From IMG/VR virus record IMGVR_UViG_3300044641_009468, positions 1 through 27,304 of that record: a DNA stretch of 27,304 nt. The stretch is one strand, 5' to 3'. The position numbers and the translations under genes are program-made. Position 1 is the first letter of the stretch, and every line of letters begins with the position of its first letter. The notes under the pieces were generated by a model. That model saw only the letters and a program-made list of their open reading frames with translations. It was not told the DNA's origin and did no database searches. Positions 21,299 through 27,304 of this stretch are shown in pieces. The stretch comes from a virus.

Positions 21299-22946
21299 AT
21301 GCATCAATCGCCGCGATGTCGGCGGCGAGAGTTTCGGGGCTGAGGGTGTTGAGCGTGCCCGCGGCGGCTTGGAGGGTCTTGAGTCCCATGCCGATGGAGA
21401 TGGCGATGGAGGCGGGGATTTCGACCTGGTCGATGGGGATGCGTTTGGCCTGCGAGATGGCAAAGCGGATGCTGTTGAGCTTTTGATCAATGGCGGCGTG
21501 GCGGACGGCTTCGCCATCCATGCCGGTGCGGCGCTCGATGAAATCATCGGGAGTGATGAGGTTTTCGCCGAGGTTTTCGAGGTCGGCTTTGTTGTCGCGG
21601 CCGGCATCAACGGTGGGGTCGGGATCGGTGACGAAGTCAATCTGATTCCAATCTTCAACGGTGGCGTAGGCGTAGAGCGGGCCGCCGGGCTGCATGGCGG
21701 TGCCGATGACTTTTTCCCAGAGCCATTCGAGGAAGGGATACAAACGGGCGCGCAGTCCCTCATGGGCGCGGGCGACTTGCTGAAGCAATCCGCGATATTC
21801 AACACCGCCGACTTTGCCGCGGGTGAAGATCCACTCAGGCGGATACTTCAGCTCGAAGAGGAAGGGGTGGATGAGATCGGCGAGGATGTCGCGGAAGGGG
21901 ATGCCTTCGGAGGGGTTGTTGAAGAAATTGAAGGATTCGTTGTCGCTGAGAGGCAGGAAAACGGCTCCTTCGGCGACTTCGACGAAGCGGCGGCCGGTAT
22001 CGGCGGCGGGGGTGCCGCTCTGCTCGGCGACGGCGATCTGCTGCATGGCATTGAGCATTTTGCCGTCTCGCGTGGTGGTGGCTCCGAGGAGGGAGGCGCG
22101 GACTTTGGCGGAGTGCTTGCGGAGGGCTTTGAGATCGAGGGAATCAAGGAGATCGCGGCCGCTGGCAAAGATGATGGGATCGCCGTGGTATTGATGAATC
22201 CGCGTGGGGTCTTTGAGGTGGAAGATGTTCCGGTGCCCCATGGCATTGACGGCGGGGATGTCGGTGAATTTTTTGGAGGGCGTGTAGCCGGTGGCATCCG
22301 CGTCTTGATTGAGGCGGAGAAGCTGGAGCTGATCGAGGCCGTTGTATTGGAGGCCATCGAACCAGCGGAGGGTGCGGGCGGCGTTGGACGGCACATCGCC
22401 ATTGGTGAGCTGGTCACGGCTGACGAGCTGAATTTGAAAGGCTCGCTTGCTGCGGTCATTCAGGCTCCAAGATGCGCCGCCGGGCTCATAGACGGGGAGG
22501 ATGAAGAGCTCGCCATCGCCCAGCATGGCGGAGAGGAGCATGGGCTGGATGGCAAAGAGATTGTGCTCCTTGCGGATGTCGATCGCAGGGGATTCGGCCC
22601 ACTTCTTGAAAAGGGCGGTGGCTTCGCGGCGGAAGTCGGCGTTTTGCGAGATCGACTTGCAGCCGATGCCTTTGCCGACGGCCTCGCGCGGAAGCTGCTG
22701 GATGCCGTAGCGCACCTGCGGAATGCCTTCTTCGCTTTGCAGGAATCGGGAGATTTGCACGAGGTCCTTGCTGCGCTGCATGCGCTCGACGCTTTTGAGG
22801 CTCCATGGGGTGTAGCGCGGGGTGCTGCGGTAGCTGCCGGGCGTGGTGGAGGTGGCGACGTTGGTGATGCCGTGAGGGCTGTTGACGATGCCCGTGGTGC
22901 CAGAAATGGCGGGCGTGCGGGGCGACTTGGAGGAGCGTTTTGCCAT
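21297..22946 (-). CDS. Portal protein (lambda B family)
   Basis: 549 residues, the usual length for lambda-type portals. The N-terminus has an RYTPWSLKSVERMQRSKDLV helix; GIPQVRYGIQQLPREAVGKG and the wing region follow. LSAMLGDGELFILPVYEPGG, FQIQLVSRDQLTNGD, NIFHLKDPTRIHQYHGDPII and LKYPPEWIFTRGKVGGVEYR are family-like phrases for the clip and crown. The tail of the protein carries TPDDFIERRTGMDGEAVRHA. Twelve copies would form the DNA entry ring. The gene follows the W-like joining gene by 26 bp. Confidence 0.9.
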   Translation of the reverse strand: MAKRSSKSPRTPAISGTTGIVNSPHGITNVATSTTPGSYRSTPRYTPWSLKSVERMQRSKDLVQISRFLQSEEGIPQVRYGIQQLPREAVGKGIGCKSISQNADFRREATALFKKWAESPAIDIRKEHNLFAIQPMLLSAMLGDGELFILPVYEPGGASWSLNDRSKRAFQIQLVSRDQLTNGDVPSNAARTLRWFDGLQYNGLDQLQLLRLNQDADATGYTPSKKFTDIPAVNAMGHRNIFHLKDPTRIHQYHGDPIIFASGRDLLDSLDLKALRKHSAKVRASLLGATTTRDGKMLNAMQQIAVAEQSGTPAADTGRRFVEVAEGAVFLPLSDNESFNFFNNPSEGIPFRDILADLIHPFLFELKYPPEWIFTRGKVGGVEYRGLLQQVARAHEGLRARLYPFLEWLWEKVIGTAMQPGGPLYAYATVEDWNQIDFVTDPDPTVDAGRDNKADLENLGENLITPDDFIERRTGMDGEAVRHAAIDQKLNSIRFAISQAKRIPIDQVEIPASIAISIGMGLKTLQAAAGTLNTLSPETLAADIAAIDA

Positions 22947-22972
22947 GGCGAGGAGAGTGGAGGGCGATGGGA

Positions 22973-23311
22973 TCAGCCAAGGAGGGCGGCGGGTTCACGG
23001 CCAGGGGCGAAGCGGAAGCCGAAGGGTCGGCGCTCGGAATTGTCCACGAGGCCCGCGATTTTGGCCTCGACGGCTTCAATGGCGGCCTGGACGGCCTGAC
23101 GGCGCTGCTCGGGTGAGGAATCGCGGAATTGCGCGGAGTGGGAGGAGCCTTCAAAGGCATGGGCGGTGATCTCGGCACCGCTGCGATCTTCCGCGAGGAG
23201 TAGGTATTGATCGGTGAGCCATTGGAGCTGCGCGGCGTTGTCGCCCGGATGCAGGATGCGGGCGTGGAAACGATAGTCGGAGGTGAGGTCTGCGATGGAT
23301 ACGGCCGCCAT
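22973..23311 (-). CDS. Head-tail joining protein (lambda W-like)
   Basis: 112 residues: DLTSDYRFHARILHPGDNAA, AQLQWLTDQYLLLAEDRSGA, then a helical RRQAVQAAIEAVEAKIAGLV and RRPFGFRFAPGREPAALLG. Small proteins with a helix-rich AIE-KIA pattern between terminase and portal correspond to lambda W, which stabilises packaged heads. The identification rests on place, size and helical pattern. The ATG at 23311 follows TTTGACACC by 11 bp. Confidence 0.5.
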   Translation of the reverse strand: MAAVSIADLTSDYRFHARILHPGDNAAQLQWLTDQYLLLAEDRSGAEITAHAFEGSSHSAQFRDSSPEQRRQAVQAAIEAVEAKIAGLVDNSERRPFGFRFAPGREPAALLG

Positions 23312-23322
23312 GCGGGCGGGCG

Positions 23323-23375
23323 GGTGTCAAAGGCCCGGCGGTGGACCGCCATGACGGGATTGACCGGAGTGACAG
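23323..23375 (-). repeat. Spacer unit: 9-bp repeats, hairpin, TTTGACACC
   Basis: On the minus strand: GTCACTCCG, GTCAATCCC, GTCATGGCG, then a GGCGG-TCCA-CCGCC hairpin (23350-23337), then GGGCC and TTTGACACC (23331-23323), 11 bp before the 23311 ATG. All the recurring spacer parts are present in order. Confidence 0.7.
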
Positions 23376-23416
23376 CGGCGAACTGGCGCTGGATCCGACA
23401 GACACGCCAAGGCTCG

Positions 23417-23812
23417 CTAGTTGCCGAGCTGGAGGTTCCCCCAATACCATATTGCGGAGCCGGGATCTGCTTCGATGCCTTCACCGTGGATGGCGGGGTC
23501 GTATTCCACGCGGCAGCACAGGCCAGCGGATTGCGCGAGAGGCAGTATGTCCTCGCTGATTTCCTCACCGCAGAAGTCGCCGCCTTGGTTGGTGATGTAT
23601 TTCCACATCGCCTCTCCGAATCGGGCATATCTGGGGTCGGCAGGCGGTGGCGTGTAGTGCGGGCATCGCGGGTGATGACGGCTCATCATGTCGCGCCCAT
23701 CGCGGCACCAGTCGCGGCACTCGCAAGGGGGAACAAGGCGCGGCAGATCAACCGCCGGGACGTTTGTAGTTTGGACGGTTTCCGCCGCCTCTGGGTCTTG
23801 TAGTGTGTTCAT
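23417..23812 (-). CDS. Cysteine-rich small protein, unknown
   Basis: 131 residues. A Cys/His cluster (CECRDWCRDGRDMMSRHHPR then CPHY) could bind zinc. More cysteines occur at DFCGEE and GLCCRVEYDP. The C-terminus is acidic and aromatic (GSAIWYWGNLQLGN). The start overlaps the stop of the 24009 gene (ATGA), so it belongs to a translationally coupled four-gene set inserted between terminase and head genes. No family recognised. The set is not structural by order and may be a moron-type cargo. Confidence 0.6.
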   Translation of the reverse strand: MNTLQDPEAAETVQTTNVPAVDLPRLVPPCECRDWCRDGRDMMSRHHPRCPHYTPPPADPRYARFGEAMWKYITNQGGDFCGEEISEDILPLAQSAGLCCRVEYDPAIHGEGIEADPGSAIWYWGNLQLGN

Positions 23813-24009
23813 AGATTTTTGGTGCCGGAGTCCGGCGGTGTCTGCGCTGTGGCGTTAGCTGGCTCAGAAGGCGTTTCGGCCTTCGGTGTTTTCCGAGGCC
23901 GCCCGCCCTTTGCGCCGTTTGCTTTTGCAGCGGCGCTTTTTGCCTTCGAGCGTTGGCTCCCCATGAGGGAGCCGACGTTGATCTTGTGTCCGCAGTGGGG
24001 GCAGTTCAT
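23809..24009 (-). CDS. Small zinc-ribbon and AT-hook-like protein
   Basis: 66 residues from the ATG at 24009. That start overlaps the previous stop (ATGA) and has the best Shine-Dalgarno in the window, GGGAGG seven bases upstream. An earlier ATG at 24039 would skip this site. CPHCGHKI at the N-terminus is half a zinc ribbon. A basic KAKSAAAKANGAKGGRPRK stretch looks like an AT-hook or other nucleic-acid contact. The rest is Pro/Thr-rich. A DNA-binding or dimerising regulator is plausible. Confidence 0.6.
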   Translation of the reverse strand: MNCPHCGHKINVGSLMGSQRSKAKSAAAKANGAKGGRPRKTPKAETPSEPANATAQTPPDSGTKNL

Positions 24010-24281
24010 TTTATTACCTCCCAAACTTTTGAGCGACACACCCAGCCTCCTGTTTCGCGAATGACACTGCGGCGCTTGAGGACGGTAAAAGCATTTTGGA
24101 GCTGGCGTTGGGTGAAGTGTGGCATTGCCGCTAAGGCTGCGTCAGAGAGGAATGGTGCATCTTGCTTTGTCACCCAGTCCTTTAGCGCGGCTGTTGCCCC
24201 TGTTCTTGGCACACGTCTGTGATTTGGGTTAGCGTATTTTGCTTTCTGCCCACGCCAGCGACCCGATTTGATATTACTCAT
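24006..24281 (-). CDS. Winged-helix/HTH-like small protein
   Basis: 91 residues from the ATG at 24281, overlapping the previous gene by 8 bp; longer starts would lie inside that gene. A basic N-terminus (SGRWRGQKAKYANPNHRRVP) is followed by a helical domain with HTH spacing: LSDAALAAMPHFTQRQLQNA, then FTVLKRRSVIRETGGWVCRS. Ending with a beta-hairpin-like wing (VIRETGGWVCRSKVWEVIK), it resembles winged-helix regulators. It lies in the coupled small-gene cassette behind a likely promoter. The target is unknown. Confidence 0.6.
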   Translation of the reverse strand: MSNIKSGRWRGQKAKYANPNHRRVPRTGATAALKDWVTKQDAPFLSDAALAAMPHFTQRQLQNAFTVLKRRSVIRETGGWVCRSKVWEVIK

Positions 24282-24525
24282 TTTCAGCGGCCTCCCGTTC
24301 TGCGATTTCAGTTTCGAGTGTGGCGACGAGATCAGCGGCGGTCCATTCCCACTGGCGGTGGGCATTTGCCCATGAGTTAGCGGATTCTTCCGTGATGGCG
24401 CGGACGGCATCACCTTCCGTGGTGTTTACTTCCCCAAAACCGGGAAGGCTGATTGCGTGGTTGGCGGGAAGGCCGCGGAGATAATTGAAGGCGGATTCAG
24501 CAGAGGTGAGGTCGATGTTTTTCAT
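24274..24525 (-). CDS. Acidic small protein, first gene of inserted cassette
   Basis: 83 residues: KNIDLTSAESAFNYLRGLPA, NHAISLPGFGEVNTTEGDAV, then helical SANSWANAHRQWEWTAADLV and a very acidic end. It is probably alpha-helical with no membrane segment or cysteine. It is the first of four overlapping genes (24525 to 23417) whose base composition is lower in GC than the flanking structural genes. A candidate promoter lies 37 bp upstream. No family recognised; small acidic phage proteins sometimes act as DNA mimics or anti-defence factors, but nothing specific supports that. Confidence 0.55.
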   Translation of the reverse strand: MKNIDLTSAESAFNYLRGLPANHAISLPGFGEVNTTEGDAVRAITEESANSWANAHRQWEWTAADLVATLETEIAEREAAENE

Positions 24526-24561
24526 GATGTTTGGTGAGTTGAGTTTTCCGTTGACCCCGTT

Positions 24562-24591
24562 TCTATAAACCCAACTGTTAGGTTTTGCAAA
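24562..24591 (-). promoter_or_regulatory. Candidate promoter of the small-gene cassette
   Basis: On the minus strand TTTGCA (24591-24586), 18 bp, TATAGA (24567-24562), upstream of the ATG at 24525. The spacer holds AAACC...GGGTTT, a small inverted repeat. The 186-bp gap after terminase (24526-24711) is AT-rich for this genome and holds no gene. Confidence 0.45.
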
Positions 24592-24711
24592 TGAAGATTT
24601 AATTTATTTTCATCACCCTCGCGCTGCCGCGTTTTCAAAGCTCCAGACCAGCCAGCTAACCAGCGGCTGGAGGATCAACCTCGCTAAGGCTCGGTGCCTC
24701 AGTCTTGTTGT

Positions 24712-26535
24712 TCAAAGCATGCCGCCAGCACGGAGGAGCTGGTAGTCAATGCAGGTGTATTTGGAGCAGTCGCCGAAGTGGTCGTGGGGGACGCGTTGCC
24801 ATTCGCCGTCGGCGTCGCGTTTTTGGCCCGTGTGTCCGAGTTTGAGTTCCGGGTCGGCATCGACGGGGAGGTGGAAGGCTCCGTCGATGCGCTTCATCAT
24901 GCGATTGGCGTAGAGCATGTTTTTCACCTCGCGGTCATTGAAGACGAGGAGGGACATCTGCGGACGCGTGGCGACGCGGGTTTCGTGGAGTTGTCCATGT
25001 TTGGCATCGGAGCCTTTGACAGGGATGAAAAAGCCTTTCGACGCGGCGCACACGTCGAGCTGATCGTCCTGCTGCCACCCGGTGTCGAGGTAGCCGCGGA
25101 CGGGGAAGATTTTTTCGCCAGTGCCTTCAACGATGATGTGGCGGGCTTTGAGGAAGTCGGTGGCGAGGAGGTCTTTCGATGAGACGACGGTGCCCCAGTC
25201 GCAAACCCAAACGCCGCCGTCGTGGGCGAGGGCGGTGAGTTCCCAGTGCGTGGTGGCTTCACCGGGATCGGCATTGAGGAGGAGGCGGAGGGGCTTGAAT
25301 GGCAGCGTGCCGCGTCGATACAAGGGGCGTCCGTTTTTGCCGTCGGCGATGGCTTTGACCACGTCGTCCATTCTGAGGTTGACGTTGAACTCGGTCCACG
25401 GGCGAGCCAGGCGGCTGTTGTGATAGTCCTGCAAGCCGAACATGTCCTTGAGTGAGTCGAGGAAGTCCCAGGCCATGGTGCCGAAGCTCTTGGTGGGCGA
25501 GTAAAACGAGGGCAGAATGAAGGTGCGGCGGTTTTTGGCGGCGAGTAAGTTGTGGCGTTTTTCAAGACAGCCTTCGACCATGGCTTGCTTGTGCAGCTCG
25601 GTGATCTCGCAGCCGTTGTGGGGGCAGAGGTAGCGGACGGATTCGCGCACGCGGGTCTCGTCCCACTGGCCGGAGGCTTCACGAGCGGACTTGTCCCAGG
25701 TGAGCGATTGATAGTCGCTGGGCAGCGTGAGGCCGAGGTGGGTGTTGTAGTCTTCGACATCCTCGGGGCGGCCGATGAAGTCGAGATAGAACCAGCCGTG
25801 GCAGTGCGGGCACTCGGTGTAAAAATGGGTCTGGTCTCCGGCGAGGATGTATTTCCAGAAGGGGTGCGTGGGGCTGTTCGGCGTGCTGGAGTAGTAGTGG
25901 AATTCGAGGGCACCGAAGCCGTCGGTGCGTTTGGCTATGAGGTGGAAAGGATGCGCCTCAGGGGCTTGGTCGCTTTCGCTTTGGATGAGCTTCGAGGCTT
26001 CGTCGCAAAGGGTGATGCCGTAGGAGCCACCAGAGAGGGCACCGGGGGAGTTGCCGCCGACGAAGTTGACCATGCCGCCGGAGAGGTCCATGGACATGGA
26101 GCGATAGCGGTCGGAGTTGGCAGGCTTGCAGGCGGCGAGGATGGGGTTCTCGTCGATGAGCACCTGCATCCGCTTTTCGCTCAGCTCGGTCTTGGTCCAG
26201 TCGCGTGAGCTGCCGATCATGAGGATGGGCATGGGGGCGTTCACCAGGCGATACGCGGCCCCGAGCGTGAGCATGGTCGTTTTTGCGATCTGCACCCCGG
26301 CGGAGACGCCGCATTCGTTGATGCCGACCTCGGGGTTGAAACATTCGAGGATGGGCCGCTGAAACGGGCGCGAGGCGGTGCGAAAGGGACCGGCGGAGTT
26401 CGGGGCCATTTTGCGGGGGAGGATGATGTTTTCCTCCAACCATGGCACGACGGCTTTTCGTCGCTGGGTGCGGAACATGCCGAGGACTTCGCTTTGCACG
26501 GCGGCGGCGCGGCGCTGCTGCGGGGTGGGATTCAT
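24712..26535 (-). CDS. Terminase large subunit (GpA family)
   Basis: 607 residues from the ATG at 26535, which overlaps the small-subunit stop (ATGA); an earlier in-frame start at 26592 lies inside that gene. The ATPase half has WLEENIILP, a Walker A-like SAGVQIAKTT (78-87, Lys85) and a Walker B ITLCDEAS (174-181). A Cys cluster (CPHCHGWF, CPHNGCEI) sits between the domains, as in GpA-type terminases. The nuclease half has acidic candidates in LLLNADPGEATT and VWVCDWGTV, then DTGWQQDDQ. It translocates DNA into the prohead and cuts it. Walker A is a relaxed variant, as is usual for this family. Confidence 0.95.
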   Translation of the reverse strand: MNPTPQQRRAAAVQSEVLGMFRTQRRKAVVPWLEENIILPRKMAPNSAGPFRTASRPFQRPILECFNPEVGINECGVSAGVQIAKTTMLTLGAAYRLVNAPMPILMIGSSRDWTKTELSEKRMQVLIDENPILAACKPANSDRYRSMSMDLSGGMVNFVGGNSPGALSGGSYGITLCDEASKLIQSESDQAPEAHPFHLIAKRTDGFGALEFHYYSSTPNSPTHPFWKYILAGDQTHFYTECPHCHGWFYLDFIGRPEDVEDYNTHLGLTLPSDYQSLTWDKSAREASGQWDETRVRESVRYLCPHNGCEITELHKQAMVEGCLEKRHNLLAAKNRRTFILPSFYSPTKSFGTMAWDFLDSLKDMFGLQDYHNSRLARPWTEFNVNLRMDDVVKAIADGKNGRPLYRRGTLPFKPLRLLLNADPGEATTHWELTALAHDGGVWVCDWGTVVSSKDLLATDFLKARHIIVEGTGEKIFPVRGYLDTGWQQDDQLDVCAASKGFFIPVKGSDAKHGQLHETRVATRPQMSLLVFNDREVKNMLYANRMMKRIDGAFHLPVDADPELKLGHTGQKRDADGEWQRVPHDHFGDCSKYTCIDYQLLRAGGML

Positions 26536-27188
26536 AGAGCAAGCTCCGCGAGCACGTTTTCGAGCGCGGGGTTGAATTCTTCCTCGCGCCACTGCGAGAT
26601 CGCCCGCATGGCGTGCTGGGGGTTGTCGGGATTCGCCCGCTGAGCGATGCGGCCCTCAAATGACGCGAAGAGCGAAACGAATTTCATGAGTGCCGCTTTG
26701 GCGTCCTGCCAGGCGGACATGGGCTGCAGCCGTCCGCTTTCCAGCTCGGCCTGGACGCGACGCTGCCGGGCGAGGTGGTAGCTTTTGAGGGAGTCGGCGG
26801 CGATTTTTACGAATCCTATGGCAGCCATCGGATCACCGCGATCCAGTGCGACCTGCCGCTGCGCATTGGCAGCCACCATGCCCGCCCAGGCCTGGCACTC
26901 GGCATATTCCTCGGGCGTCCACTGATTTTGCGGCTTTTCCATCGCAGGCGGAGCCACATGCACCAGCCGATCCCCCGGCGGCGTCTGCCCGCCCATCACG
27001 GCGACCAGTGCGCGTTTTTGTTCTTCACTCGGGTCAGAGACTTCCAATGCCTTTGCCCCCTGCGTCGCCAAAAACGCCACATAGTCCGGGTGCCGGTTTT
27101 TGGCATGAAGCTGCGCCGTGCGAAGGGCCACCCCCTTCGCAGCCATGTAGAGCTTCACCAGCCCCGATTCTGCATGCGACCGCGCCAT
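26532..27188 (-). CDS. Terminase small subunit-like protein
   Basis: 218 residues. The N-terminal helices (GLVKLYMAAKGVALRTAQLH and HPDYVAFL) have HTH spacing. The rest is helical, with a long central helix region (ALDRGDPMAAIGFVKIAADS). It overlaps the GpA gene by ATGA, the normal arrangement for the pair. It would recognise the packaging site and load the large subunit; the repeats at 27192-27271 upstream are a candidate target. The protein is larger than many small subunits (about 160-180). Confidence 0.75.
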   Translation of the reverse strand: MARSHAESGLVKLYMAAKGVALRTAQLHAKNRHPDYVAFLATQGAKALEVSDPSEEQKRALVAVMGGQTPPGDRLVHVAPPAMEKPQNQWTPEEYAECQAWAGMVAANAQRQVALDRGDPMAAIGFVKIAADSLKSYHLARQRRVQAELESGRLQPMSAWQDAKAALMKFVSLFASFEGRIAQRANPDNPQHAMRAISQWREEEFNPALENVLAELAL

Positions 27189-27191
27189 GGT

Positions 27192-27271
27192 GCGCTTTCT
27201 GTGTCAAAGCGCATCAAATCCGCGCAAAACGCAATCCTTGCGCCTAAACCATGCGCAAACACGTTTGCGCA
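27192..27271. promoter_or_regulatory. GCGCAAA repeats and palindromes upstream of terminase (possible cos/pac or operator)
   Basis: TGCGCAAAC-AC-GTTTGCGCA (27252-27271) is a perfect 9-bp inverted repeat. Related words are CGCGCAAAAC (27221-27230) and TTGCGC (27238-27243). GCGCTTT...AAAGCGC (27192-27198/27206-27212) forms a second inverted repeat around TTTGACAC, 4 bp before the small-subunit start. Repeats beside the small terminase gene are typical of packaging-site binding sequences. Confidence 0.5.
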
Positions 27272-27304
27272 CCCGCTCGCTCAAAAGCGTGGAGACGTTA
27301 AACC

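Noticed and set aside
21369-23099. 576-codon + strand open frame
   Set aside because: Antisense to the portal gene, whose own translation is clearly family-like. The composition is that of a codon-bias shadow.
3613-27208. TTTGACA elements as ordinary -35 promoter boxes
   Set aside because: Many lie only 11-25 bp before the start codon, leaving no room for a -10 box and transcription start. They may still have another role.

Overview
The window reads as most of the late half of a temperate, lambda-like siphovirus genome (prophage or free phage) in a GC-rich bacterium. Apart from three short + strand genes at the left, every gene from about 2.5 kb to the right edge is on the minus strand. Read from right to left they follow the lambda morphogenesis order: terminase small and large subunits, head-joining protein, portal, ClpP-type protease with scaffold, major capsid protein, connector and neck proteins, tail terminator, tail proteins, tail-assembly chaperones with a -1 frameshift site, tape measure, distal tail and baseplate-like proteins, tail fibre and lysis genes. 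The host cannot be named from the sequence. Weak or absent Shine-Dalgarno sites and Ala-Ser-Ala-Gln signal peptides would suit Verrucomicrobiota, but that is only an inference.

Layout. 1-800: two divergent, mutually similar ribbon-helix-helix-like genes share a palindromic operator. 811-1191: a zinc-ribbon membrane protein with its own terminator. 1264-1464: what looks like an intact attP, in which the 3' half of a tRNA-Pro(GGG) is flanked on both sides by TTAGCACA repeats. 1462-2505: tyrosine integrase on the + strand. 2526-4802: a small gene, an endolysin, a holin-like protein and a membrane protein ending in an excisionase-like helix-turn-helix. 4868-10370: tail fibre and distal tail or baseplate genes. 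10419-12952: tape measure and G/T chaperones. 13035-16657: tail tube region, tail terminator, neck and connector. 16794-19063: two glycosyltransferase genes inserted between connector and capsid genes, with a terminator on each side. 19180-23311: capsid, protease/scaffold, portal and joining protein. 23417-24525: four overlapping small genes with their own likely promoter, placed inside the head operon. 24712-27188: terminase. 27192-27271: repeats next to the terminase that could be a packaging or operator site. No replication genes or classical repressor lie in the window.

Most unusual points: (i) three proteins encoded in the virion/lysis region begin with clear Sec signal peptides; (ii) a glycosyltransferase cassette sits beside the capsid gene behind an attenuator-like RNA structure; (iii) the spacers are built from recurring parts, namely 9-bp GTCAATCCG tandem repeats, GC hairpins and a TTTGACACC element just before start codons; (iv) a canonical G-GGA-AAC slippery site is followed directly by the stop codon of the tail chaperone gene; (v) an attP-like arrangement suggests that the sequence is an unintegrated or circularised phage, or a tandem element junction.
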